Shown: positions 18,776-27,755, counted from the first letter of the stretch. The stretch: 64,000 nucleotides of DNA from CAXSBR01 sp964252015 (GCA_964252015.1 CAXULW010000007.1:101429-165428); one strand, 5' to 3'. Notes: generated by a model not told the origin, from the sequence alone. Made by a program: numbers and translations.

Positions 18776-19728
18776 GCCGGCTGGGCTTGGGTGAACGTCC
18801 ACGCGTCGCGCACCATTTGCTCCAGGTCCCGCGTCGGCGCCCAGCCCAGCACGGCCGCGGCCTTGGCGTTCGAGGCGACCAGCACGGCCGGGTCGCCGGG
18901 GCGCCGGTCGGCATCGACCGTGGCCAGCTCGCGCCCGGTCACCGCCCGCGCGGTGACGAGGACTTCGCGCACGGAGTTGCCCCGGCCACTGCCCAGGTTG
19001 ATCACCTCGTGGTGTCCGGGCCGGCACGCGTCCAGCGCCCGGATATGGGCGTCGGCCAGGTCGAGAACGTGGACGTAATCACGCACGCAAGTGCCGTCGG
19101 GTGTCGGGTAGTCCGTGCCGTAGATGCTGAACGACTCCCGGGCCCCGGCCGCGACCTGCAACACGATCGGGACGATGTGGGTCTCCACCGCGTGACGCTC
19201 GCCGTACGCACCGTTCGCACCGGCCACGTTGAAGTAGCGCAGGCTGACTGCGCCGAACCCGTGCGCCGGCGCGTAACCGGCCAGGGCCATGTCGACGGCC
19301 AGCTTGGACGCGCCGTACGGATTGGTCGGTTGCGGCGGCAGGTCCTCGGTGATCGGGTTCAGGGTCGTGTCGCCGTAGGTGGCGGCCGAGGAGGAGAAGA
19401 CGAACCGCGGCACGCCGTTGGCACGCACGGCGTCGAGCAGGGCCACTGAGCCGACCACGTTGTTGTTCCAGTACGACTCGGGTTTATTGACCGACTCGCC
19501 CACCAGCGACCGCGCCGCAAAGTGCACCACGCCGTCGTAGGCGTCCGCGGCCAGGACGTCGCCTGCGTCGGTGACGGACGTTTCGACGAACCGTGCGCCC
19601 GGGGGAACGGCATCGCGGTGACCGGTGGACAGGTTGTCCAGCACGGTGACGTCGTGCCCGCCGGCCACGAGTTCGGCGGCGACCACGCTGCCGATGTAAC
19701 CGGCTCCACCGCTGACCAGATAGCGCAC
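18772..19728 (-). CDS. galE: UDP-glucose 4-epimerase
   Basis: The enzyme interconverts UDP-galactose and UDP-glucose using bound NAD. The 318-residue short-chain dehydrogenase fold shows the NAD motif GGAGYIGSVV at the N-terminus, HFAARSLVGESV, the catalytic Ser in SSSAATYG, the YxxxK motif in NPYGASKL, and the YFNVAGA and TPDGTCVRDYVHVLDLADAH stretches typical of GalE. I start at GTG 19728, directly before RYLVSGGAG, where GAGGA lies upstream; the longer frame has no conserved sequence. It is the first gene of the galE-galK pair, 71 bases after the antiporter gene. Confidence 0.95.
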   Translation of the reverse strand: MRYLVSGGAGYIGSVVAAELVAGGHDVTVLDNLSTGHRDAVPPGARFVETSVTDAGDVLAADAYDGVVHFAARSLVGESVNKPESYWNNNVVGSVALLDAVRANGVPRFVFSSSAATYGDTTLNPITEDLPPQPTNPYGASKLAVDMALAGYAPAHGFGAVSLRYFNVAGANGAYGERHAVETHIVPIVLQVAAGARESFSIYGTDYPTPDGTCVRDYVHVLDLADAHIRALDACRPGHHEVINLGSGRGNSVREVLVTARAVTGRELATVDADRRPGDPAVLVASNAKAAAVLGWAPTRDLEQMVRDAWTFTQAQPA

Positions 19729-19799
19729 GTGCTCGTCCTCTCGTTGCCCGGCGATGACCGAACGAAGCAGGATCCGTTCGGTGCAGGAACTTACTCGGC

Positions 19800-21671
19800 T
19801 CAGCCCAACAGCTGGTCCACGAAGCACCAGCGCCAGCCTTCGCCGGGCTCGATGCTGCGCATGACCGGGTGGTCGGTCTCGGTGTAGTGCCGCTCGGCGT
19901 GGCGCCCGACCGAGGAGTCGCAGCAGCCGACGTTGCCGCAGTCCAGACACATGCGCAGGTGTACCCAGCGGGTGCCCTCGCGCAGGCAGGCCGCGCACTG
20001 GCCGGGGGTCTGGGCCACGGCTACCCGCGGGGCGTCATGCAGGTGCGCGCAGCCGCCGGCCGCGGAATGGCCGGTGGTCAGCTCGCGGTTGAGCGTCGAC
20101 TCGGCGTCCTCGACCCGGTCGAGCAGGGACTCCTCGACATCGACCGCGGCCAGGGCGTTGCGCAGCACCTCGTCGTCGAGAGTGCCCGTGTCACGCGCCT
20201 TCAGGATGGACTCGCGTTCGGCGCCAAGCATCTGGATGCGCAGCCGTCGGTAGGTCATCGACGGGGGCTCGATCTCGGTGGACGCGCGCCCGAGCCGTTC
20301 CCACGCGTTGTTGCTGCGCCGCGCCGACCGCTCGCGCAGCTGGTCGATGACCTCGGGTGGGGTGTCGTCGTCGACGAGTTCGTCCAGTCGGGCCAGACCG
20401 GCCTGGTTGGCCGCGGTGACGACGGCGGCGGTGTGCAGCGCGTCCTCGGCCGGGTCGGGGTGGGGCAAATTCAGCCGCCGCACCAACCACGGCAGGGTCA
20501 GACCCTGGCCGAGCAGGGTGCCGGCCACGACCACGGCGGCCGCGAGCTTGAGCACGGGCAGTTGCGGGATCGTGTCGGGCAGCAGGAACACGCCGGCCAG
20601 GGTGACCACACCACGCATCGCCGACCACGAGACCACCGTGGCCACGGGGTAGCTCCAGGCGTGCGCGCGCGCCCCGCGGGTGCCGTGCTGGTAGAGCACG
20701 GCGGTGCCGAACACCCAGACGATTCGGGCGAGGACGGCGGCGGTGAGGATGGCCAGGCAACTGACCAGGCTGTGCGCCAGCGATACCGGCAGAGCACGGA
20801 CGTCGTCGACGATTCCGCGCAGCTGCAGGCCGATCAGCGCGAACACCACGTTCTCGAGCAGGAACCCGATCGTGCGCCAGTTGGTGTTCTCCGCGATACG
20901 CGACGAGGCCGACTGCAGCACCGGTGACCGGTGCCCCAACACCAGGCCGGTGACGACGACCGCGAGCACCCCCGACGCGTGGATCTCCTCGGCGGGCAGG
21001 AACGCGGCAAACGGGGCGACGAAGGACAGGGTCGTGTCAAGCACCGGATCGTCGATGTGCTTGCGGATGTAGCCGAGCACGGCGGCCACGACCAGGCCGA
21101 TGACGATGCCGCCGCCGGCCGCGACCACGAAATCCAGACCGACCCGCGGCACGCTGAGGTTGGAGCTGACCGCGCCGATGGCCGTGTTCAGCGCGACGAG
21201 GGCAGTGGCGTCGTTGACCAGGCTCTCGCCCTCGAGGATGGTCACCATCCGCCGCGGCATGCCCACCCGGCGCCCGACCGCGGTGGCTGCTACGGCGTCC
21301 GGCGGCGCGACCACGGCGCCGATGGCGAAGGCGGCGGCCCAGCTCAGCGACGGGATCGCCCACCACGCGACCGCGCCGACCACGGCGGTGCTGAAGATGA
21401 CGCACCCGACCGACAACAGCAGGATCGCCCGTCGGTTGGCCCGGAAATCCACCAACGACGTGCGGATCGCCGCCGCGTAGAGCAGCGGCGGCAGGAAGCC
21501 GAACAGCACGACGTCGGGGTCGAGCCGCAACGGCTGCACACCCGGGACGAACGACACCACGACGCCGACGATCACCAGCAACAACGGCGCAGACCGCCCG
21601 AACCGTTCGGCCAACCCGGCCACCGTGGCGGCCAGAATCACCAGGCCGACGATGGGGAGGGCGACATGCAT
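19800..21671 (-). CDS. NhaP-type Na+/H+ antiporter with C-terminal UBP zinc finger
   Basis: The 623-residue product joins two modules. Residues 1 to about 400 form a CPA1 cation/proton antiporter with roughly twelve spans. The ion-binding core is GAVVAPPDAVAATAV, followed by EGESLVNDATALVA and SWSAMRGVVTLAG, all conserved in NhaP/NHE proteins. A charged cytosolic region (about 420-540) follows. The last 80 residues hold a UBP-type zinc finger: the Cys/His pairs in GGCAHL, QCAACL, RMCLDCGNVGCC, HAERHY and TDHPV. In eukaryotes this finger binds free ubiquitin C-termini; its bacterial partner is unknown, so a sensing role is only a guess. It precedes galE by 71 bases but is probably unrelated in function. 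Confidence 0.9.
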   Translation of the reverse strand: MHVALPIVGLVILAATVAGLAERFGRSAPLLLVIVGVVVSFVPGVQPLRLDPDVVLFGFLPPLLYAAAIRTSLVDFRANRRAILLLSVGCVIFSTAVVGAVAWWAIPSLSWAAAFAIGAVVAPPDAVAATAVGRRVGMPRRMVTILEGESLVNDATALVALNTAIGAVSSNLSVPRVGLDFVVAAGGGIVIGLVVAAVLGYIRKHIDDPVLDTTLSFVAPFAAFLPAEEIHASGVLAVVVTGLVLGHRSPVLQSASSRIAENTNWRTIGFLLENVVFALIGLQLRGIVDDVRALPVSLAHSLVSCLAILTAAVLARIVWVFGTAVLYQHGTRGARAHAWSYPVATVVSWSAMRGVVTLAGVFLLPDTIPQLPVLKLAAAVVVAGTLLGQGLTLPWLVRRLNLPHPDPAEDALHTAAVVTAANQAGLARLDELVDDDTPPEVIDQLRERSARRSNNAWERLGRASTEIEPPSMTYRRLRIQMLGAERESILKARDTGTLDDEVLRNALAAVDVEESLLDRVEDAESTLNRELTTGHSAAGGCAHLHDAPRVAVAQTPGQCAACLREGTRWVHLRMCLDCGNVGCCDSSVGRHAERHYTETDHPVMRSIEPGEGWRWCFVDQLLG

Positions 21672-21779
21672 GATCCCATTCTCCCGGACCGGTGTTTCGG
21701 CTCACCCACGCGATCGCGCTCGCCGTGGCAGCGCAGGCCGCCACGCGGTGCGCGATCGGGTACGGGCTACGCCGCTCGG

Positions 21780-23429
21780 CTACAGCGGGCGCAGCAGGTC
21801 GTCGGCGTCCACGATCGTGTAGGCGTAGCCCTGCTCGGCCAGGAACCGCTGGCGGTGCGCGGCGTAATCGGCGTCGAGGGTGTCGCGGGCGATCACCGTG
21901 TAGAAGTGGGCCTGCCGGCCGTCGGCCTTGGGCCGCAGGATCCGGCCCAGTCGCTGCGCCTCCTCCTGCCGCGAGCCGAACGTGCCGGAGATCTGCACGG
22001 CGACCGCGGCCTCGGGCAGGTCGATGGAGAAGTTGGCCACCTTGCTGACCACCAGCACGCGTTGCTCGCCGCGGCGGAACTCGTCGAACAACCGCTCGCG
22101 TTCCTTGTTGGTGGTCGAGCCCTGGATGATCGGCACGCCGCCCAGAGCCTCGGCCACCTCGTCGAGCTGGTCGAGGTAGGCCCCGATGACCAGCACCTGG
22201 TCGTCCGGGTGCCGCTCGACCACGGCCCTGATGACCGGCAGCTTGGTCCGGGCCGTGGCCGCGATCTTGTACCGCTCCTCGGGCTCGGCGGTGGCGTACG
22301 TCATCCGCTCGGCGTCAGTCAGCGTCACCCGGACCTCGATGCACTCGGCCGGTGCGATCCAGCCCTGGGCCTCGATGTCCTTCCATGGCGCGTCGTAGCG
22401 TTTCGGTCCGATGAGGGAGAAGACGTCGCCTTCGCGGCCGTCCTCGCGCACCAGGGTGGCGGTGAGGCCGAGGCGGCGCCGGGACTGCAGGTCGGCGGTC
22501 AACCGGAAGATCGGCGCCGGCAACAGGTGCACCTCGTCGTAGATGATCAGGCCCCAGTCGCGCTCGTCGAACAGGGCCAGGTGGCGGTACTCGCCGTTAC
22601 GCCGCGTCGTCATCACCTGGTACGTGGCGATGGTGACCGGACGGATCTCTTTGCGCTCGCCCGAGTACTCGCCGATCTCCTCCTCGGTCAGGCTGGTACG
22701 GGCGATGAGCTCGCGTTTCCACTGCCGCCCGGCCACGGTGTTGGTGACCAGGATGAGCGTGGTGGCCTTGGCCTCGGCCATCGCCGCCGCCCCGACCATG
22801 GTCTTGCCCGCGCCGCAGGGGAGCACGACCACGCCCGAGCCACCGGCCCAGAAGTTGCTCACCGCGTCGGCCTGGTAGTCGCGCAGATGCCAGTCGCTCT
22901 GGTCGAGCTCGATCGGGTGGGCCTCGCCGTCGACGTAGCCGGCCAGGTCCTCGGCCGGCCAGCCCACCTTGAGCAGCGCCTGCTTGAGCCGGCCCCGTTC
23001 CGAGGTATGGACCAGGACGGTGTCGGGGTCGACCCGCTCGCCCAGCATCGGCGCGATCTTCTTCTGCCGCAGGATCTCCTCGAGCACGGCGCGGTCGAGG
23101 GAGATCAGGGCGAGACCGTGCACGGGGTGCTTGACCAGTTGCAGGCGGCCGTAGCGGTCCATGGTGTCGGCCACGTCCACCAGCAGCGCGTGCGGCACGG
23201 CGTAGCGCGAGTAGCGCACGAGGGCGTCGACGACCTGTTCGGCGTCGTGCCCGGCCGCGCGTGCGTTCCACAGCCCCAGCGGGGTCAGCCGGTAGGTGTG
23301 GACGTGTTCAGGTGAACGTTCGAGTTCGGCGAACGGTGCGATGGACTGGCGGGCTTCGGCCGCGAGCGGATGGTCGACCTCCAGCAGCAGGGTCTTGTCC
23401 GACTGGACGATGAGGGGGCCGTCATTCAT
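21780..23429 (-). CDS. XPB-type DNA helicase
   Basis: This 549-residue superfamily 2 helicase is the bacterial counterpart of XPB/ERCC3, a 3'-5' DNA repair helicase. An N-terminal damage-recognition-like domain (residues 1 to about 180) precedes the motor. Motor motifs are visible: HLRDYQ and Walker A PCGAGKT, the DEVH box in IIYDEVHLL, TATLVREDG with the XPB-specific RED motif, and the second lobe with IIQGSTTNKERERLF and QRLGRILRPK. Length is like mycobacterial XPB (Rv0861c). Start ATG 23429 agrees with the conserved N-terminus. The helicase-associated gene at 25086-27488, its usual companion in mycobacteria, is nearby on the same strand. Confidence 0.95.
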   Translation of the reverse strand: MNDGPLIVQSDKTLLLEVDHPLAAEARQSIAPFAELERSPEHVHTYRLTPLGLWNARAAGHDAEQVVDALVRYSRYAVPHALLVDVADTMDRYGRLQLVKHPVHGLALISLDRAVLEEILRQKKIAPMLGERVDPDTVLVHTSERGRLKQALLKVGWPAEDLAGYVDGEAHPIELDQSDWHLRDYQADAVSNFWAGGSGVVVLPCGAGKTMVGAAAMAEAKATTLILVTNTVAGRQWKRELIARTSLTEEEIGEYSGERKEIRPVTIATYQVMTTRRNGEYRHLALFDERDWGLIIYDEVHLLPAPIFRLTADLQSRRRLGLTATLVREDGREGDVFSLIGPKRYDAPWKDIEAQGWIAPAECIEVRVTLTDAERMTYATAEPEERYKIAATARTKLPVIRAVVERHPDDQVLVIGAYLDQLDEVAEALGGVPIIQGSTTNKERERLFDEFRRGEQRVLVVSKVANFSIDLPEAAVAVQISGTFGSRQEEAQRLGRILRPKADGRQAHFYTVIARDTLDADYAAHRQRFLAEQGYAYTIVDADDLLRPL

Positions 23430-23476
23430 ACCTACAGTGTCCCAGGACGGTGTGACAGTTCGCTCGCCGTGGCAGG

Positions 23477-24103
23477 GTGATCCGCGTGGACGGGCCAGAT
23501 CCGGGCGGGCTGGGCGCGCGGCGGGTACTGATCTACGCCGTCACCGGTTCCGGCAAGACGACGTTGGCCCGTCGGCTGAGCGAGGCGACCGGCCTGCCGT
23601 GGCATTCGGGCGACGACGAGATCGGCTGGTTGCCCGGCTGGGTGCAGACGCCCGTCGAGGAGCAGCACCGGCGGGCCGCGGCCATCTGCGCACAGGACGC
23701 CTGGATCCTGGATACCGCCTACGCTTCGTGGCGACCGCTCGTGCTGGAACGGGCCGAGCTCATCGTCGCGCTGGACTACCCCCGCTGGGTTTCGCTGTCC
23801 CGGCTGCTGCGCCGCACGGTGGTACGCATCGTCGACCGCCGCGAGATCTGCAACGGCAACCGGGAGACGTTGCGGCAGGCGTTCTCGGCGGATTCCATCA
23901 TCGCCTGGCACTTCGCGTCCTTCCCCGGCAAACGACGCCGGATCGCCGCCTGGGTGGCCGACCCGCCCGGCCCGGCCGTCCTGCGCTTCACCCGCCCCCG
24001 CGAGCTGGAACGCTGGCTGGCGTCCCTGGGCTCACCGCGCCCAGTCGGCCACGGCGGGTTCGGGGACCGGGTCAGGACTCGGCGCGGGCGGCGAGGGCAA
24101 TGA
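23477..24103 (+). CDS. P-loop kinase-like protein
   Basis: The 208-residue product resembles small nucleotide kinases and DNA-topology-modulation (FlaR-like) ATPases. Walker A is VTGSGKTTLARRL near residue 22. The WHSGDDEIGWLPGW stretch matches the substrate-binding DxxxWxPGW pattern of this group, and RLLRRTVVR with RREICNGNRET supplies the Arg-rich lid. The substrate is unknown. Start GTG 23477 or the in-frame GTG 23486 are equally possible. It is divergent from the XPB gene (47 bases). Its last 32 bases overlap the end of the converging acetyltransferase gene, so the Arg-rich C-terminus may be dispensable. Confidence 0.8.
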   Translation: MIRVDGPDPGGLGARRVLIYAVTGSGKTTLARRLSEATGLPWHSGDDEIGWLPGWVQTPVEEQHRRAAAICAQDAWILDTAYASWRPLVLERAELIVALDYPRWVSLSRLLRRTVVRIVDRREICNGNRETLRQAFSADSIIAWHFASFPGKRRRIAAWVADPPGPAVLRFTRPRELERWLASLGSPRPVGHGGFGDRVRTRRGRRGQ

Positions 24104-24575
24104 GGGCGTCGTCGGTGAGGCGGAAGACCGTCCACTCGTCCTGGGCCACCGCGCCGAGCGAGCGGTAGAAGCCGATCGACGGCTCGTTCCAGTCGAGCAC
24201 CCACCACTCCAGCCGGGCGTATCCCTGCTGCGCGCACTCCGCGGCCAACGCCGCCAGCAGGGCCCGTCCCAACCCGCGCCCGCGGTGCCGGGGCTGGACG
24301 TACAGGTCCTCCAGGTAGATGCCGTGCACGCCCCGCCAGGTCGAGAAGTTGCGGAACCACAGCGCGCAGCCGACGACGTCGCCGTCCAGTTCGGCCACGT
24401 GTCCGAACAGCGCCACGTCGTCACCGAACAGGGCCGTGCCCAGCTGCGCCTCGGTCAGGTGGCACTGCTCGGTGGCCCGTTCGTACGCGGCCAACTCGTG
24501 CACGAGGCCGACGACGGCCGGGACGTCGCCGAGTTCAACCCGGCGGATGCGGTGGTCGCCACGGTGCTCCGTCAT
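24072..24575 (-). CDS. GNAT acetyltransferase, diamine acetyltransferase-like
   Basis: The 167-residue GNAT-fold enzyme transfers acetyl from acetyl-CoA to an amine. It resembles the spermidine/spermine acetyltransferase (SSAT) branch: HELAAYERATEQCHLTEAQL near the N-terminus, YLEDLYVQPRHRGRGLGRALL containing the acetyl-CoA pyrophosphate loop, and WWVLDWNEPSIGFYRSLGA. Whether polyamines are the substrate cannot be read from sequence. Start ATG 24575 leaves out 53 unconserved codons. It is divergent from the FKBP gene (82 bases) and converges with the P-loop gene. Confidence 0.88.
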   Translation of the reverse strand: MTEHRGDHRIRRVELGDVPAVVGLVHELAAYERATEQCHLTEAQLGTALFGDDVALFGHVAELDGDVVGCALWFRNFSTWRGVHGIYLEDLYVQPRHRGRGLGRALLAALAAECAQQGYARLEWWVLDWNEPSIGFYRSLGAVAQDEWTVFRLTDDALIALAARAES

Positions 24576-24657
24576 GGCGCTGAGTCTCGCCCATCGTCCG
24601 AGTGGCAGCTGACGGTAGCCGGACGCTCGCGGCGGCGGATGCGGTTGGATAGCAATC

Positions 24658-25017
24658 ATGACTAAGCCTGAAGTAGATCGTCCCGAGGGCCCGGCGCCCA
24701 CCGAACTCGACATCCTCGACATCGTGGTGGGCACCGGGGCCGAGGCTGTACCAGGTGCGCGGGTGACCGTGCACTACGTGGGCGTCGAGTACGAGACCGG
24801 CGAGCAGTTCGACGCGTCCTGGGACCGGGGCGAGACGATCGAGTTCCCGCTCCAGGGCCTGATCCAGGGCTGGCAGGACGGCATTCCCGGCATGAAGGTG
24901 GGCGGGCGGCGCCAGCTGACCATCCCGCCGGAGCAGGCCTACGGTCCGGCCAGTGGCGGTCACCGGCTGTCGGGCAAGACTCTCGTCTTCATCATCGACC
25001 TGCTCGGCGTCCGCTAA
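24658..25017 (+). CDS. FKBP-type peptidyl-prolyl isomerase
   Basis: The 119-residue protein is a single FKBP domain that catalyses cis-trans isomerisation at proline. The core signature is visible: VTVHYVGVEYETGEQFDAS, FPLQGLIQGWQDGIPGMKVGGRR and TIPPEQAYG, ending LVFIIDLLGVR. There is no signal peptide, so it is cytoplasmic. The short lead sequence (residues 1-15) resembles mycobacterial and Streptomyces FkbP proteins. A strong hairpin (25024-25074) follows six bases after the stop. Confidence 0.95.
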   Translation: MTKPEVDRPEGPAPTELDILDIVVGTGAEAVPGARVTVHYVGVEYETGEQFDASWDRGETIEFPLQGLIQGWQDGIPGMKVGGRRQLTIPPEQAYGPASGGHRLSGKTLVFIIDLLGVR

Positions 25018-25023
25018 ACCACC

Positions 25024-25074
25024 CGAATCGGGTGCACAGGTGGACGCCAGGTGTCCATCTCTGCACCCGATTCG
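25024..25074. repeat. dispersed hairpin repeat, copy A (probable bidirectional terminator)
   Basis: CGAATCGGGTGCA (25024-25036) pairs over 13 bases with TGCACCCGATTCG (25062-25074) around a 25-base loop that holds a second stem (TGGAC/GTCCA). It lies between convergent genes. A relative with the same loop length and covarying stem is at 40642-40692. Confidence 0.85.
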
Positions 25075-25085
25075 GGGTTGGCAGG

Positions 25086-27488
25086 TCAGGTCAGGACGTT
25101 GACGGACGTGATGCGGTGCAGCGGCACGGTACGGAAGTCGCCGGTCTCCACGTCGTGGCCGCGCAGGTACCCCGCCGCCAGTGACAGCGGCGCCAGGATG
25201 TGCGACGTCGTCGACCCGGAGCCGTCGGCCACCGAAACCCACACCTGGCCGTCCGAGCGGATGGCCTGCCGCAGCACGTTCAGCGTCGTCGCTGACGTCA
25301 CCCCGGGCACGTTCGGGCCGACGTTGACGCGGTGCGCGGTGCGGGCCAGTTCGTCCGTGCGGCGCATCCGGCGCACCGCGTCGTCGAGGACGGCGTCGGG
25401 CAGCTCGGGCGGGAGCATGGTCCGGTTGCTCTCCGGCCGGCGCGGACGCGAGCGGGCCGGCTGGGCGCCGACGGTGATCGACAGGCCGGTCAGATCCTCG
25501 GCCGCCGGGGCGTAACCGGCCGCGCGGAGCAGCTCCAGCACGCGCTCGGGCTCGGTCGCGGTGACGGCCACCGTCGGGGCCAGCCGGTGCCACCGCACCC
25601 CGGTGATGGCCCGGTCGCCGGCCACCCGGTCGAGCAGGCTGACGTCGTCGCAACGCAGGTAGCACCCGGCCGTGCCCGCGCGCAGGACCCCGTGCCGGCG
25701 GGCCAGGTCGTCCACCAGGTAGCCCAGCGCCTGCGGCACCGGCGTGCGGGATCGGGCCGCGAAGACGGCGCGGATGTCGGCCGCGCTCTGCCCGGCGTCG
25801 AAGGCTCGCCGCACGGAGGACTCGGTGATCCGGAAGACGCTGGCCCCGCCGGCTGATTCCAGGTCGGCCAGCAGCGCGATCTCGCGACCCAGTTCGGCGG
25901 TCGGCGGGCCAGGTACGACCAGGGTCAGGTCGGGCTGCAGCAGGAAGTAGTCCACCGGCTCGGGCAGCACCGTCGCCAGCATCCGCTCGGCCAGCCTGGG
26001 GTCGTCCAGAAGCACCGCGCGTCCGAACGACGTCAGCCCGCCCGCGCCGGTGATGCCGAGGATCTCGGCCTCGGCCAGCGCCGCGGCCGCCGGTTCGCGC
26101 AACAACGGCTCGCGCCGGGGCAGCAGCCAGGCCAGGCGGTCGAGCACCGCGGGCGGGGGTCCGACCGCGCCGGCGGGTGCTGCGGCCAGGATGTGCAGGA
26201 CCTCGGCCCGCACGGCCGGCGCCGTGGACCGTTCCACCTCGTACGACAGCGCCGACCGGGCTTTGCCGCGCTCGTCGCGCTGGCCGACCAGGTAGGGCGC
26301 GCGGGTCATCGTCCGCCAGGCCTGGGCCAGCCGCAGCCACTGCTGCTCGGGCCGGCGCTGGGTCCAGGTGTCGTAGTCGGTGGTCGGACGCCACGGCTGC
26401 TCCCGGGCCATCGGCGCCGAGATGAGGTCGGCGGCCACGGCCAGTTCGATCAGCAGCGCGGTCATCGTCTCGTCCACGGCCAGCGTCTTGGCCGTCCGGC
26501 GCAGATCGCGCACGCCCAGGCCCCCGGAACGCAGCTGGGCCGGCGGATCGTCCGACCAGGACGTGCCCAGCGCGTCGACCAGACGGACGAGTTCGAGCGC
26601 GGCCACCGAGCCAGTGGCGTCGATGTCGCGGGCGTCGCGGCGGGCCTCCAGCGCTTCCGGAGGACGCGGCCGGGCCCACCCCAGCGGACGTTCGCCGCGC
26701 AGCTGTCGGCCCAGCTCGCGGGGCAGCTCAGCCGTGTGACCCCCGGCGAGGACGAGCAGCCCGCGCACGATGAGCTCGGTGACCGGGTGCGCCGGGGCAC
26801 TCGAATTGCCCGGCGGCCAGGTGAACGAGGCCGGCAGCAGGCCCGTCGGCGGACCGTGGCTGAGCCGTTCCAGGATGCCGCGGGCGTCGTCGCTGACCTC
26901 GCTGATCAGCTTGTCCCGACGAGCCGGGTCGGCCAACTCCTCGACGATGGCCTGGCGGGCGCCGCCCTTGGGTGCCGGCGCGAGGCCGAGACCGTCCAGC
27001 ACGAATTCGAGGTCGTCGGTGCTGACGTATTCGAGTAGTTCGGCCAGGGGGGCACCGAGTCCCAGCGGGTAGGCGCCGAGTTGCTCGCGCACGCCGGCGG
27101 CCAGCTGGAGCGCCCCGGGCGCGCCCCAGACCAGCGCCCGTTCGACCAGGCGCGACACAGCGTCGTCGACGTCCGCAGCGGTGGCCGCAAGCTCGCCGTC
27201 CGGTGGTGCGGCCAGCCCGGCGGCAATTGCATCAGTGGACGCTTCGTCGAGAACGGAGATGGCCTGCAGGACGTGCAAGGCAAAGGCGTCGATCGTGTCC
27301 AGGCTGCGGGTGACCGACGAGCGCACACTCATCCGGTTGACCAGCGCGGTCAGGTCGGCCGGCGGGGGCGCAGCCAGATCCGGCCGGCGGCGCAGCAGGA
27401 CACCGAGCTGGTCGTCGCTGCGCTGCCGCAGCCAGTCGAGCAGGGTGGGAGGGCTCAGTTCGGGGCCGGGACGGTCGGCGTCGATCAG
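25086..27488 (-). CDS. helicase-associated domain protein (XPB neighbour), CTG start proposed
   Basis: This protein family (mycobacterial Rv0862c-like) has a helicase-associated domain in the middle and a winged or WYL-like C-terminal part; it is a regular neighbour of XPB, and its role is unknown. The first ATG is 27332, but the frame stays open upstream to 27503. The extra 52 residues read LLDWLRQRSDDQLGVLLRRR and PDLAAPPPADLTALVNR, which I recognise as the family's conserved N-terminus. There is no ATG, GTG or TTG there. The best start is CTG 27488, which overlaps the stop of the 62-residue gene as CTGA. That gives 800 residues. Using ATG 27332 would give 748 and lose the N-terminus. Confidence 0.82.
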   Translation of the reverse strand: MIDADRPGPELSPPTLLDWLRQRSDDQLGVLLRRRPDLAAPPPADLTALVNRMSVRSSVTRSLDTIDAFALHVLQAISVLDEASTDAIAAGLAAPPDGELAATAADVDDAVSRLVERALVWGAPGALQLAAGVREQLGAYPLGLGAPLAELLEYVSTDDLEFVLDGLGLAPAPKGGARQAIVEELADPARRDKLISEVSDDARGILERLSHGPPTGLLPASFTWPPGNSSAPAHPVTELIVRGLLVLAGGHTAELPRELGRQLRGERPLGWARPRPPEALEARRDARDIDATGSVAALELVRLVDALGTSWSDDPPAQLRSGGLGVRDLRRTAKTLAVDETMTALLIELAVAADLISAPMAREQPWRPTTDYDTWTQRRPEQQWLRLAQAWRTMTRAPYLVGQRDERGKARSALSYEVERSTAPAVRAEVLHILAAAPAGAVGPPPAVLDRLAWLLPRREPLLREPAAAALAEAEILGITGAGGLTSFGRAVLLDDPRLAERMLATVLPEPVDYFLLQPDLTLVVPGPPTAELGREIALLADLESAGGASVFRITESSVRRAFDAGQSAADIRAVFAARSRTPVPQALGYLVDDLARRHGVLRAGTAGCYLRCDDVSLLDRVAGDRAITGVRWHRLAPTVAVTATEPERVLELLRAAGYAPAAEDLTGLSITVGAQPARSRPRRPESNRTMLPPELPDAVLDDAVRRMRRTDELARTAHRVNVGPNVPGVTSATTLNVLRQAIRSDGQVWVSVADGSGSTTSHILAPLSLAAGYLRGHDVETGDFRTVPLHRITSVNVLT

Positions 27489-27673
27489 CGGTTGGGCTGA
27501 TCTTCAGGGGTGGGATGGGCGTAGCGCAGGTCCTCCACCGGCAGCGGGAAGATCAGATCGTCACCGAACGGGGACTGCGCACCGGTGTGCTCGGCGGTGA
27601 ACTCGGAGACAGCCAGTTCGGGATACGCCGCGGGCCACGACTCTTCTTGGTTCTTCGGAGCTCGGCCGGCCAT
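27485..27673 (-). CDS. small hypothetical protein (62 aa)
   Basis: This short protein is hydrophilic, acidic and Pro-rich (PLPVEDLRYAHPTPEDQPNR), with no signal peptide or span. It starts at ATG 27673 behind a good AAGGAG ribosome binding site. Its stop overlaps the proposed CTG start of the helicase-associated gene by four bases (CTGA), so it could serve as the upstream partner in coupled translation. I do not recognise a family. The binding site and tight junction argue that it is real. Confidence 0.7.
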   Translation of the reverse strand: MAGRAPKNQEESWPAAYPELAVSEFTAEHTGAQSPFGDDLIFPLPVEDLRYAHPTPEDQPNR

Positions 27674-27755
27674 GGTGGTCTCCTTCTCGCCGACGCAGCC
27701 GGGCGCTGCGCGTTATTGCTGACGTGATTGTGCCACGTTCGGCTACCGTCCCTTC

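Noticed and set aside
19800..19998. galE extended upstream to 19998
   Set aside because: The Rossmann motif begins at 19728 behind a good ribosome binding site, and the extension overlaps the antiporter's C-terminal zinc finger.
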